Source of the DNA: Mesocentrotus franciscanus
Taxonomy: Eukaryota > Echinodermata > Echinoidea > Camarodonta > Strongylocentrotidae
Direction: 5' to 3'
NCBI GenBank assembly: GCA_037976565.1
Contig: CP137686.1
Location: 4,072,019-4,136,018 of the forward strand
Length of the DNA stretch: 64,000 nucleotides
The position numbers and the translations under genes were made by a program. Positions 1 to 11,264 of the stretch are shown here, in pieces (within the stretch, counting starts at the first letter, position 1; the number at the start of each line of letters is the position of its first letter). A model generated the notes under the pieces. It did no database searches and had not been told where the DNA came from. It saw nothing but the letters and a program-made list of their open reading frames with translations.

Positions 1-223
1 TCCTTGAATTGATTGATTTCCGCGGCGAGTTTGCACGTACGTAGAGCAAATTCTCTGTGCTTTATCAATGAGGATATTGATGAGACCAATACCAAATACC
101 AAATACCGGGTAGCTAGACTGAAAGAGTCCCAGCGCGTGTATAATACTGACCTGTTAATGTAGGTTTCCGATAGACGGAAGTAGTGAAGCCGTGCGCCTT
201 TCTTTCTACAATGCGCGCGCGCG

Positions 224-380
224 AAAAGTACCATGGTTACCATGATTCTTTGTCCAAATTACCATCCACCATTCGAACCATGGTAACCATGGTATCATCC
301 ATTTTTTGATACCATGGTTACCATGGTTCGAATGGTGGATGGTAATTTGGACAAAGAACCATGGTTACCATGGTACTTTT
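224..380. repeat. 74-bp inverted repeat (hairpin) with 9-nt loop
   Basis: Arms at 224-297 and 307-380 are reverse complements with about one mismatch (a C/T difference near 245). Each arm itself contains the short palindrome CCATGGTTACCATGG, so the structure is a palindrome built of smaller palindromes. No coding potential is seen. It could be a minimal foldback element. The flank to its left contains a short (GC)n run at 213-222. Confidence 0.9.
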
Positions 381-2013
381 TTATATTGCAGTACATCGAT
401 CAAGAAACGGAAGCGCGCCATCACATTCAATCTCGATTGTGTATTTGAGAGACGGGTGGAGGGCATTCAGATGTGCAAGAAAGTTCTCACACGCTGCTCT
501 GCCTTAATTGGAACATAACAGACGTTTGGTCTCTTCCATACACCTTCACTTCATTGTGGTTTCTAGTCATTTAGCAGCTTGTCGTAGGCAGTTGTGAAGG
601 AGGTCCGATTTGATATTTTCTCATTAATTTCCCTCTTCCACTTTTCATAATGTGCTTGAAGAATCTTTGGTGCCTGCAAGAATGTGTGGAGTTTGTTATT
701 ATCTCCCCTATAAGGCGCTTCAGCTTCTCCATGGCATCACTGTTACTGTGCGTGCAATCGGTGCAGAATCATATATAAGTTCTGAATCACTTCGTCTCTG
801 ATCTAGAACTGAAATAATCTGGAACTCCCCTTTTATAGTTTATAATTTTATAGTCATGCAGTATTGATCTGTCATTTCTACACTAAGTTCCTTAAAGGTA
901 ATGCAAAGTTTTGGGATATTCTGAAATTGGATGGATAGTAATTCTTTAAATTTTGGATATATATTTGGATGTCCCTGTGGATGTATTATGAGCACTAACA
1001 AATTTAGCCCCTAAAACACTTCTGCTTTCGAGCAAATTGAATAATCAAAATTTACCGGTGCTCCCGGTAAATTTCAAATATTTCAAACAGCGCCTAAGGC
1101 CATTCCATGGTAGCTGCGACCATGACATTTTCATAATATGCAGTTCTGATATATAATTTCCAAACGGGAATAGCAAATCGGTCGATTGTAGTCAAGAAAC
1201 ATTGTTTTAAGCTAAAGTAATATCAGTCTTGAGAGGGCGCTATACAACATAAAGAGTTTATTATTTACACTTTCATCACTTTAGACTCTATTTCAACCGC
1301 GATAACGATCATTAAATATTGTAAAATCGCATATATATGCTTCCAATATATTCATTTGAACCTAATTCATGACCCCATACCAAAACTTTGTAATACCTTT
1401 AACAATTTCTTGGTACCTGTCATCTAGCTAGCAGGTCATAAATGAGAGCAGCTTCCTGCTCGTCCAAAAGTCGACTGAATGCAACATCATCAGTGGCGGA
1501 TCTACGGGGGTTAGGGGTTTAACCCCCTTTGGCTGCCAAGTGAAAATGTGATGTGCATAGAAAAACGCCATCATGACTGTGTCCAGACCCACACAGTATC
1601 CGCATCGTCATTTGGTCAACCCCCCCCCCCTTTTTTTCAAGACAGTGCAACGTACTTTCAAGTGCAAATATTGTGAGAATTAGATATTCAACTCATCTGG
1701 TAACTTAATTTACCAAACACAGCTAACTCTGGATATAACTGTGTATTAAACTGTTACTTGATTTAAAAAGACGTTATCATGCACTGTATATGCTACGTTT
1801 ACACTATGTTCCCGGTGGCCACGGCAATCACGATTTAGGCCACCTTGGACAAAACGGGATGGTCGTGAGAAAACGCGGGGGGACGGAATGGGCAAATGTG
1901 ACAGGCCTTTACACTATATGTTCCCGGCGGCCACGGCAGCTCCGTTTGCCCGAAACGCAGTGCACCGTGGGATTTAGGCCAATTTTATCTCTGGATTCAT
2001 GCAATTTTTGTTA
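381..2013. other. No gene recognised; weak direct repeat at 1797-1990
   Basis: Only short open frames with no family resemblance are present. At 1797-1827 and 1909-1938 a motif of the form TTTACACTATGTTCCCGG followed by GGCCACGGCA occurs twice, each followed by GATTTAGGCC, indicating an imperfect tandem duplication of roughly 110-150 bp. A fragment starting GTGGCGGATCTACGGGGG at 1494 resembles the ends of the GGATCC-type MITEs elsewhere in the window. Confidence 0.5.
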
Positions 2014-2017
2014 GGTC

Positions 2018-2503
2018 TTGCCAAGTTTTGAGCAAAATCGGATAACTAATAAGAAAATTATGAATTTTCAATGACATGAAAAACTTTGAAAATCACTAGA
2101 CAAATTGGCAACTCACTCATGAGTCTGTGACGTCATGTCTTCACTATCCACTGATTATTTTCTTTATATTGATAATATAAATTTCCTATTTTCCCCCTAA
2201 GAATGTTATTTCTTTCCCACCAGCATCCAAGTCAGATTGATAGTATAATATTTTTTTTTGTGTGGATGCACTAATATAGAGTAATTTTTTCCCGTTAAAT
2301 CATGAAAAATATGAATTTTGATAAACTATTTATATACAAATCAGTAATTATGAATATACAATATTCAGAAAAAAGTATCAATTCTTCAAAGTTCATAAAA
2401 GATTTTGTGAAATGTCATGCACGCAATATGATACAAATCATATAACCTGGGCAAAGGCATGGGGAAATCTAAGTGATTTTTGGAGTGGACTTGTACTTTA
2501 GGT
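2018..2503 (+). mobile_element. TTAA-type foldback MITE, internally deleted copy
   Basis: This is the same sequence as the complete element at 39813-40575: the left-arm stretch with AGTTTTGAGCAAAATCGG, the middle, then the last part GGAGTGGACTTGTACTTTA at the right. The outermost left end and most of the right terminal repeat are missing, so it cannot fold as the full copies do. It has no coding sequence. Confidence 0.75.
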
Positions 2504-3536
2504 TGTTCATAAAGGATGCATAAACTAGTTACGTACATCATTAGATACAATATTTTAAACTTACTAAGTTAGTCTAAACAACATATCTGTCTTATGACCC
2601 CAAATCTCATGTTATTTCACTAGTGACTTTAACTGGCTTCTTGTCCCTGCCCCCCCCCCGAAAAAAATAAAAAATAATAAAAATAATAGTAATAATAATC
2701 AATTAATCATGACAAAGTATGATAAAAACTGGTAGAAATCTACTTTTGTCAAACTTTAGAGAAAGAGGGGAAAGAAGCAAAAAGGGTATGGTATTGGCAT
2801 ACACGCTTTCCCTGAACCATTTAAGCATAAATGATTAAGACTCATTTTCAAAATTATATTGTAATAGGCACCATTTTCTCTTGTTTTTAACTATATAGGG
2901 GAGGGTGAATTGGCATGTCACATGGAAGGGGGGGTGCAAGTTACGAATCACATTACCAAGTATGTACATGTAAATGTTTCAGTGTAATTCCTATTATTTT
3001 AATATAGGTCTCATATTATTCGGTGATGTCCTGATAATCGTTTCTTTCACATAACTGTAGATTAGATCTTTATTTATGATTTATTTATCTGGATTTGTTT
3101 AGAATTTTAGAGGGGGAAAGCGGGTAATGACAGAATTTCTCAGTATCACTTGATTTTAAATGATTTTGTAAATTCTTTGGGATCTATTTTACAAATTCAA
3201 TGTACTTTTGAAATTAATGATGTTAATCTTGCACCAGTTTTTCTCATTTATTTGATATTTTGTGTATGCGTGTCGGAGGGGGGGGGGGCATTGGCATGTA
3301 ACAGAAGCGGTAGTGACGTTTGGGTAACAGGTTCTGATGACTTTCACCAATGTCTTTAAATTTACCAAAATAAAATTGTAGCAGGCGTACACATAACAAA
3401 ACGTTTGGGTCACTGAACAGTGCTTGTTTTCTTAGCAAAAAATGTTCTATGGAGAATGACGTGAAAAACACGTCTTCTTTTACATCCATCTCCATTCTGC
3501 TAAAAGTACCAAATATTTTGCCTATTTTGACTATAG
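2504..3536. other. No gene recognised
   Basis: AT-rich sequence with homopolymer tracts (C-run near 2650, G-runs near 2930 and 3283). Short overlapping frames on both strands at 3150-3495 have no recognisable motif. Confidence 0.5.
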
Positions 3537-3605
3537 TATAATGCGACGAAGACTATGATCTTTCTAGTAATTTACTAGAAAGATCATAGTCTTCGTCGCA
3601 TTATA
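3537..3605. repeat. Perfect 34-bp-arm hairpin with 1-nt loop
   Basis: Arms 3537-3570 and 3572-3605 are perfect reverse complements around a single T. The symmetry breaks at 3536/3606. A palindrome this exact in AT-rich, decayed surroundings implies recent origin or active correction, and could yield a short hairpin RNA if transcribed. No miRNA homology can be judged by eye. Confidence 0.95.
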
Positions 3606-5750
3606 AAAGCAAACAGATTACAATTTCATTTTGATTTACTATCGCGTTTTAACTTTTATTGTTTAAAGTAGTCAATTTACTGTTATTTTCAGCTCGTTTT
3701 CTGTGTAAAATTAACGGGTCGGGCGACAGAGCTTTATTACCATGTCACAATTTGGCATACCGCCCTCTTCTAATTTTAGTTTGAGAAATGCATTTTTCTA
3801 TGTAGTTTTATCTTTCCAACCATATAAGACTCGTTTTGATTGGTCAATGACTCAATGTTAACCCCCGCGTCTCCGAGATGTAAGACCATCACATCTTTGC
3901 CGAGCGAAAGTTTTTGGTGAGATGATGGAGTTTGAGAACTGTGTCGCCTATATTATCTGTCACAGTCCACGCAATGCACGTAGGAGGAGTGGGAATTTGC
4001 AGGTCACGGTAGGGGGAGTATAGTGCAAATTCTGAAGCTCATCCTTTATCTTCATGATTCAGACTGAAAATCATGACTATCACTAGCGGTCAGATCTTAC
4101 TTTATTTATCACACGACCGATAGCCTGCATCATTTCTGAACACATACCATGCCCTAACACTACATAATGCCCCCATTGCAAAATTTATCTTGATTTTAAT
4201 AGGGGGAGCATTCAAAGGAGGGAGGGGGTAGGGTAGAAGTTCTGAACCACACCATACACTATGAACATGTTTCTGACTGCAAAATCATGTATATCACTTG
4301 GAATCAGGTTTTATTTTTATTTATACAACTCATTCCCATATCCTAATCAAATGATTGGTCATGCGCGGTCACGTGTGATTCATTTACTGAGCCTATTGCA
4401 CGCTTTTTCATGAAAGAGCGTGCAATATTTTCCAGTCCTATTGCACGCTTTTTAAGCGCATGTACATGATGCGCAGTAGTGCGCGTAGAGGTTAGCGCTT
4501 AATACTGTGTGTGCATGGGCCCAGAGGCATGGGCCTATTCTTGCGCAGCACTATGCGTAAATAGGTTTAGAGGCAAGTGCGCTTGCTTTATCTATGTATG
4601 CGCTAAATTAAGCCTTAAACTTGAGATTTATTTGTCAGCCATACTGTCACGAAACAATCTTGAATGACCTTTTTTTACATCAAATAACAAGGATCTAGGA
4701 GTTTCGTTGTATAAAACAAATGATGCATGTTTCCATTCGTTCATTATACGATCTATCCGCCCTCGTTGATGCTGCGTGTATCTATTGCACTCAGCAATAG
4801 ATACACACAGCCTCAACTCGAGTGCGGATAGATCGTATAATGAACTCATGCGCATGCATCATTTGTATATTATTATTCAACTGATTGCACAATTTGGTTT
4901 CTAAAAACACATTGTATATCGGTTACTAGGCATATTATTACCATATTTATGCGAATTAAGAGAGATATAACATTAAAATATGATGAAACTGCATCATCTG
5001 ACATCACACCTCCTATAAAAGTAGTCATCTGCTTGCTGATAGCATCTACTTGCGATATATTCTATATTTCATCTTACTATGTTACTGTTGCTAAGGAGAA
5101 GACAGCCCTTATCAACCAAAATTGCCATATTAGCTCATATCAAACGGTCAACTTTAGAGCGCTATAACTTTTGGGTTAGCAAAGCAATGAACTTGAAATT
5201 GGGATATGATATTAACCATATTTCAGGACGGTTTTTTACCAAGTTCCAAGTCAGTATTCTTCATGAATTTTTTTAATTATGGAGAAATAAGTATTTTGGA
5301 GCAATTCATATTTTGGGGGAAAAAGTGTAAAAAATCACAATTTGGCTCAAAATTGTTGTGATAATCATCCCCAAACCTATTGAATGTGATATCATCTTGT
5401 AGAAAATTTAATTCTCTTTCAAATGACACTTCTTACATGGTAAAATGAGGTTCTGTTAAAAAAAGTAATCTTAAGAATTGTACAACGATAGTATATATTG
5501 CGGCCATTTCGAAAAATGGCCGCCATTTGTTTTTAGCAGCATACTTTCAAGGTAGTCCACATAGAAGTTTTGCAGGGAGGTGCCCTAAACAATTTGATAC
5601 CCAACAATTACCTTTTACAACATACCATTTAAAAAAAAAACCAAATCAGGGTTTTGCCCCCTAGGTATCTGTCACATTGAATTGAAATTCAGAAAATCAA
5701 CGTACATTTTTTTTTGATGCATTTTATTTCTTCATTTGTTTGACCTATAG
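3606..5750. other. No gene recognised; possible POLR2A intron
   Basis: No RPB1 body exon was found here. The stretch holds a small hairpin around 4396-4425 (ATTGCACGCTTTTTC and its complement), a larger hairpin at 4718-4867, and at about 5508-5568 a block (GGCCGCCATTTG then CTTTCAAGGTAGTCCAC) that recurs inverted at 58998-59080. The last bases before 5751 are T-rich and end in TATAG, a plausible splice acceptor. Confidence 0.5.
4718..4867. repeat. Imperfect long hairpin
   Basis: The left arm with TTCATTATACGATCTATCCG (4740-4759) pairs with CGGATAGATCGTATAATGAA on the right, flanked by ATGATGCATG / CATGCATCAT. A small inner stem GTGTATCTATTGC / GCAATAGATACAC closes it around position 4793. 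Confidence 0.85.
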
Positions 5751-6361
5751 GGAGTGGCATGACTCCAGGAGGACCCGGGTTCAGTCCTGCAAGCTCAGAT
5801 GTCCATACATTCCATCCCCCGCTGGACCTATGTCACCAAGCTACTCTCCAGCTTCGCCTTCTTACCTTACCTCCAAGCATCACCAGCCGCACCTCAGAGT
5901 CCTGAGTATTCCACTTCATCTTTGTCCTACTTATCGACCAGACCTGGTTCACCAGCTAGTCCAGGCCATTCACCAACCAGTCCAAGTTACTCGCTGACAT
6001 CACCAAGTTAATTCCCTAATGTCACCAAGCTATAGTCCGACTAGTCCTATATATCCTCAAACTCCATACTATTCACTGTCTAGTCCACCTTACTTGCCTA
6101 CTTTGCCAAGAGACAGAATATCGCCTAGCTATTCGTCAACAAGCCCCTAGCTATTCACCAACTAGTGCCAGCTACTCTCCAAGTTCTCCTGAATACGAGT
6201 TCTACCTTGCCTAGTCATAGCCCTGGGTCATCAAACTACTACCCATCCAGTCCCACTTATACTCGCCTACTAGTCCCTCTTATAGGCTCACTTCTCCCAG
6301 TGCTTACTTCGAATCATCGGGTCATCGTGTCCTGTCAGGGTGTCGCGTTCCTCGACCTTTC
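5751..6361 (+). pseudogene. POLR2A: Broken first block of the RNA polymerase II CTD (linker plus heptads)
   Basis: A splice acceptor (TATAG at 5746-5750) precedes the pre-CTD linker of RPB1: SGMTPGGPGFSPASSD in one frame, then PYIPSPAGPMSPSYSP in another frame after a base loss near 5803, then ASPAAPQSPEY in the third. Heptad-like repeats continue in changing frames with stops at 6009 and 6148. The linker order matches the segment just before the CTD in metazoan RPB1, so this is a real RPB1 3' end rather than an unrelated YSP repeat. At least three frame changes mean that it cannot be read through as written. It is either a pseudogene, or the damaged start of an exon whose working part lies at 6362-8698. 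Sequencing error is possible but would have to occur several times. Confidence 0.75.
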
Positions 6362-8698
6362 GTGAGACAAAAGGGGAAGATGACACAACATTTCATAAAT
6401 TTGTGTCTGGAAAATTGGACCACCCATTCACCGACCAGTCCAAGTTACTCGCCGACATCGCCAAGTTGCTGGCCAACATCACCACGCTATAGTCCAACTA
6501 GTCCTAGCTATAGTCCTACTAGCCCGGACTATTTACCAACGTCTCCTAGTTATTCTCAGACTAGTCCAAGCTACAGTCCTACAAGTCCTAGCTATTCGCC
6601 AACTAGTCGATCTTACTCGCCTACGTCGCCAAGTTATTGGCCTACATCACCTAGCTATTCCCCAACGACCCCTACTTATTCAACAACTAGTCCGAGCAAC
6701 ACTCCTAGTTCTCCCAAGTACACTCCGACCACCCCTTCATACAGTCAAACCTCTCCCAGCTACTCGCCACAGTCACCAAGTTACAGCCCTGGATCACCAA
6801 ACTTCTCCCCATCTAGTCCCAAGTACTCACCTACTAGTCCTTCTTACAGCCCAACTTCTCCTAGCTACAGCCCCTCATCGCCCAACTACAGTCAAACCGG
6901 CCCAACATATTCCCGTGCTAGTCTGACTAGTCCAAGCTATCCTCCAACCCCGTACTATTTACCGTCTATTCCACCTTACTTGCCTACTTCACCAAGTTAC
7001 AGAACATCGCCTAGCCATTCGTCAACCAGCCCACCATACTCTCCAACATCCCTAAGTTATTGGCCTACATCACCTAGCTATTCCCCAACAACCCCTACCT
7101 ATTCACCAAATAGTCCTAGCAACATTCCTAGTTCTCCCAAGTACTCTCAGACTAGCCCCTCGTACAGTCCAACCTCTCCCAACTTTCCGACATTTCCAAG
7201 TTATAGCCATGCATCGCCAACATACTCTCCGACCAGTCCCATCAAATACAGTTCTTGCTCCCCCACCTACTCTTCAGCGAGTCCCAAGTACTCGCCCTCA
7301 AGCCCCACATACTCTCCCACCAGCCCCTCCTACTCACCCACATCACCCAGATACTCTCCTACCAGCCCAAAGTACAGTCCTAGCTCCCTCACCTACACTC
7401 CAGTGAGTCCCAAGTACTCGCCCTCAAGCCCCAAATACTCTCCCTCCATAACAAGCTACTCACCCACTTCTCCATTCTCTAGTCCAACCTCACCTAGTTA
7501 CAGCCATGGGTCACCAAGGCATAGACCTGGGTCACAAAGCTACTACCCATCCAGTCCAATGTACTCGCCTACTAGCTATAGTCCCTCCTACATCCTGCTT
7601 TCCCCCAGAGGTTACTTCGAATTATCGGGTCTTCGTGTCTGGTCGGGTGGTCTCGTTATACGACCTTTCAAGAAACGAAAGCGGAAGATGAGGCGACATT
7701 TCGTAGATTTGTGTCGGGTAAATTGGACCAGACCATTTGAAGATGAGAGGGGTTTATTTCACAAACATCCCCAACATTTCGCAAATACAGGTGCACGTTT
7801 CCACAAAAGTTCGGGTCACACGACGACCCGACCCAATACCACAACCCGAATCACCCATTCACCAACTAGTCCAAGTTACTCACCAACATCACCAAGTTCC
7901 TCTCCCAAATCACGAAGCTATAGTCCAACTAGTCCTAGCTATCGTCCTTGTAGCCCGAGCTATTCACCAACGTCTCCAAGCTACTCGCCGACGAGTCCCA
8001 GTTATAGCCCAACTTCTCCTAGTTATTATCCGACTAGTTCACGCTACAGTCCTACAAGTCCTAGCTATTCGCCAACTAGTCCATCTTACTCGCTTACGTC
8101 ACCAAGTTACAGTCCAACTTCGCCCAGCTATTCTCCAACCAGCCCGTCATACTCTCCAACATCGCCACGTTATAGCCCTACATCACCTAGCTATTCGCCA
8201 ACAAGCCCTAGCTATTCACCAACTAGTCCTAGCTACTCTCCTAGTTCTCCCAAGTACTCTCCGACTAGCCCCTCGTACAGTCCAACCTCTCCCAGCTACT
8301 CGCCTCAGTCACCAAGTTACAGCCCTGGATCACCGAGCTACTCCCCATCCAGTCCCAAGTACTCACCTACTAGTCCTTCCTACAGCCCCACTTCTCCCAG
8401 CTACAGCCCCACATCGCCAAACTTCAGTCCAAGCAGCCCAACATATTCCCCTGCTAGCCCTAGCTACTCTCCAACGAGTCCCAAGTACTCGCCCTCAAGC
8501 CCCAAATACTCTCCCACCAGCCCCACGTACTCACCGACATCACCCAAATACAGCCCGGCATCACCCACATACTCTCCTACCAGCCCCAAGTACAGTCCTA
8601 GCTCCCCCACCTACTCCCCTACCAGTCCCAGCTACTCACCCACTTCTCCATCCTATAGTCCTACAAGCCCAGGCATGGATGACGATGATGAAGATTAG
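6362..8698 (+). CDS. POLR2A: RNA polymerase II largest subunit, C-terminal heptad domain (partial)
   Basis: One open frame of 778 codons, made almost entirely of YSPTSPS-type heptads and ending in GMDDDDED plus a stop. The RPB1 CTD is phosphorylated on Ser2, Ser5 and Ser7 during transcription in the nucleus and recruits capping, splicing and 3'-end factors. The start codon at 6362 is arbitrary; true coding sequence would come from upstream exons outside the window. Block 2 (about 6420-7600) is degenerate, with units such as [14 protein letters not shown] and YLPSIPP. Block 3 (about 7856-8678) has about 39 units: near-consensus first, then Lys-7 and Thr-7 variants toward the end, as in animal CTDs. 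Between the blocks, residues encoded by about 7600-7855 are not heptads (basic, [10 protein letters not shown]). That spacer is a diverged copy of the end of block 1. The catalytic body of RPB1 is not in the window, so a functional gene cannot be told from a CTD pseudocopy. Confidence 0.75.
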   Translation: MRQKGKMTQHFINLCLENWTTHSPTSPSYSPTSPSCWPTSPRYSPTSPSYSPTSPDYLPTSPSYSQTSPSYSPTSPSYSPTSRSYSPTSPSYWPTSPSYSPTTPTYSTTSPSNTPSSPKYTPTTPSYSQTSPSYSPQSPSYSPGSPNFSPSSPKYSPTSPSYSPTSPSYSPSSPNYSQTGPTYSRASLTSPSYPPTPYYLPSIPPYLPTSPSYRTSPSHSSTSPPYSPTSLSYWPTSPSYSPTTPTYSPNSPSNIPSSPKYSQTSPSYSPTSPNFPTFPSYSHASPTYSPTSPIKYSSCSPTYSSASPKYSPSSPTYSPTSPSYSPTSPRYSPTSPKYSPSSLTYTPVSPKYSPSSPKYSPSITSYSPTSPFSSPTSPSYSHGSPRHRPGSQSYYPSSPMYSPTSYSPSYILLSPRGYFELSGLRVWSGGLVIRPFKKRKRKMRRHFVDLCRVNWTRPFEDERGLFHKHPQHFANTGARFHKSSGHTTTRPNTTTRITHSPTSPSYSPTSPSSSPKSRSYSPTSPSYRPCSPSYSPTSPSYSPTSPSYSPTSPSYYPTSSRYSPTSPSYSPTSPSYSLTSPSYSPTSPSYSPTSPSYSPTSPRYSPTSPSYSPTSPSYSPTSPSYSPSSPKYSPTSPSYSPTSPSYSPQSPSYSPGSPSYSPSSPKYSPTSPSYSPTSPSYSPTSPNFSPSSPTYSPASPSYSPTSPKYSPSSPKYSPTSPTYSPTSPKYSPASPTYSPTSPKYSPSSPTYSPTSPSYSPTSPSYSPTSPGMDDDDED

Positions 8699-10690
8699 AC
8701 TTGGTCACAACCTCCTACATGCTTTGCTGCATGACAGAGCAGTCCAGTGTCCGATACACACGTTGCCTTTGGATCTCTCGCCCTATGCTTGAAAATGGAC
8801 AATGCTAATAGGTTTGTGCATCTTTAACGAATATCCTTGTGCCAAGAGTTTGACTATAATTCTCTGTTGTTGTTGGCATAAGAGTTAAAGCAAACTCAAC
8901 TTTACTGTGCTTAATGCTGTTGTTCAATACTTATTCTTTTGAATTTTCTCTTTATAAAGAGGTTATACTGTGAAGAATCAAGTTTTATATTTGATCAGGT
9001 GTGTGCTCTTTGCTATTGTCACGATGCTGAGAAATGTTAGGAAGGTCAGTAATTGCTATTTCCCTTATTCATAATGTCATAAACTAATTTTGATGGAAAT
9101 CTAGTATGCAAGTAGTTGAGGATAAGCATATTGTATGCATGTGTGATTGATGAAAATCATGGTTTTAACAAAAAAATAAAATGATGTGCATGAAATATTG
9201 AGGAAAACCTAGAATGCCTGTATTGTCAACTTATTCTTTATGACAAACAAAATATCCATGTTGTTTATGCCTAAGAGTTACTAACAAACTTTTGCACGAC
9301 AGAGGAGACGTTGACTCACACATGTCAGTTTTGTATTAGAACTCTTTGTATACAATCAGTTCACAACACCTTACTCTGTATTGCAGTTAAAAGAAGAATA
9401 TGTTGTACATTTCATTGTGTATTTACATTTCAATTTGTATTTTACCTTCTTGGAGTATAACTTTCTATTTATTTTTTTCGGGGGGGGGAGGGGTTGGACT
9501 TAAAAACAAAGCCAGGAAAAATTAGGAAGACTGACAAAAATCTTAAGAGCTTTAAAAACAAAAGGATATGCTGATGTTCATGTAGTCTGTACAGTGGTAT
9601 AACTCTTGTTCTCCAAGCAGTTTTAGCTCTATGTGGCAGTTTATTGCATGGAACAGTTCTCATTATTATAGATACATGTACTTATCAAGACGCATAAATT
9701 AAAGCTCCTCATTTCTTTATGATATATGTAGACTTTTGGGGATGTTTCCAGAAAAGGATGGATACTTTCCTGTCAAGTTTTGAATGGGGTATATATTTTA
9801 TAAATTCTGTAGACATCTATTTCAAGCCACATTTCAAGCTGTGATTGTGTGGTTACAACTGTATGCATAAATTTACAATTGTTGATTGAATTCATGGATT
9901 TGTCTGATTATTGATCTGAAAGGGTTTGATTAAGTATTGCAAAAAAAGAATAATAATTTTTTTTTTAAAGACTGCCCTTATAAGTTATAATTGCTTGGTG
10001 TTCTTGCCCAATCTTTATTAACCTCTATGATCTCAGCAAAGTAATTATAGTTGGGATTGATTATGTCTAATAGTAGGATGACTACGACAACAATGTTGGG
10101 CTGCACAACTGTCATTTGTTTTATTGTATAAATGATCTCTGTTAGACTAATTGCTTGTACTCAAAATTTGTGTATGACAGATATTTCAGTACAGACTATT
10201 TCAGAACCAGCATTTGTTTCTTATACATTTTTTTCCTTTTCTTTCAATTCACTTTGTATGGATCAGATGCTCAGATGTAAGTTCTACTAATTTTGAGTAA
10301 TTTAATATACACGTTGCACATTTCCTTCCCTTTGTGACGATAATCTTAACTTTGATTGGAGCTTTCAAATTCAAGGACTTGAAATTCAAATTTTCTCCTG
10401 TTAAATCCATCATTTCTCTGCAGATTGAAACATCAGCAAGCATCATGATACAACAGCACACACTGAATGAATCTTAAAAACTATTTTTCCAGTATTTTTA
10501 AAAAATAGAATGGTTTATAGAGCATTGAAACAAAATGATTAAAATGTTTGTGTACATACTTTATTTCTTAATAAATGAATGTTCCTAACAAGGAAGGAAA
10601 GCTTTCATGAAGAATTGTACAGAAACAGCAAACTATACTCAGTTGCATTATTTTCTTGTATTAATTCAAATGAAATAAACGAAACTGAAT
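8699..10690 (+). other. POLR2A: Candidate POLR2A 3' untranslated region
   Basis: AT-rich, non-coding sequence follows the acidic-tail stop codon. AATAAA-type signals occur near 9174, 10570 and 10674. A block at about 9640-9905 is shared with segments A and B near the CAP genes. No other gene is recognised here. The extent is inference from signal positions only. Confidence 0.4.
9640..9905 (+). repeat. Dispersed block shared with both CAP promoters
   Basis: The sequence from CATGGAACAGTTCTCATTAT through AAGCTGTGATTGTGTGG is repeated at about 22562-22790 and 60385-60640 with modest divergence. In the latter two places it lies a few hundred bases upstream of a CAP first exon. It may be a repeat family, or CAP-upstream sequence copied into this 3'UTR, or the reverse. 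Confidence 0.8.
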
Positions 10691-10870
10691 TTTAAATCTC
10701 GAGCATGATTGTTTTATTGCTGTTGCTGAGGTATACAATTAGCAACTAAATTAATTATTCATACCCCTAGTAAATATGTGTATCATGTGTTTGTGTTTTA
10801 CATTACTCAAGAATGAAAGGTAGACTGGTTGAATTAGGGCCTTTGTGGAATACTTTCAGATGTAAGCTTT

Positions 10871-11260
10871 AAAGGCATCGTTTAACAATGTTAAATCTGA
10901 GATGCATTGCCCTTCGTGTTATCAGTGTCTGTGATATGGTGTAATAATGAAGCCCTGAAAAAATTGCGCCTCAAAATGATCATGAAGTGCCTCAGAAAAG
11001 TAAAAATCTTTGAGTGACCGGTTTTACCATACTCATGTCCCCCAATAGACTGTAGTGTTATGGAAATCGTTAGGAAAACGCGAAATTTGATTTCGATTTC
11101 CAATCATAAATATCTCGATAATCAGACAGGCGATCGGCTTGTAAAAGTCATGGGGTTCCTTACTGACCTAAAGGTTTATAATTATTGCAACATGAGCTAA
11201 ATCCAGGATTTTGTTTCAGAATCTGAGACAAAGTTACCCAATCCCTTTAATATTTTGATA
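10871..11260 (+). repeat. Dispersed repeat, copy 1
   Basis: Begins AAAGGCATCGTTTAACAATG and is matched by 63637-64000 over at least 350 bp (TGAGTGACCGGTTTTACCAT, then GTCATGGGGTTC/GTCATGGGATTC). Non-coding. The right end abuts the TIR element at 11265. Confidence 0.85.
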
Positions 11261-11264
11261 CTTC

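Noticed and set aside
7737..8792. 351-codon frame rich in Leu, Pro, Arg and His on the plus strand
   Set aside because: It is the out-of-frame reading of the CTD heptad repeats; repeat periodicity keeps all frames open. No independent motif.
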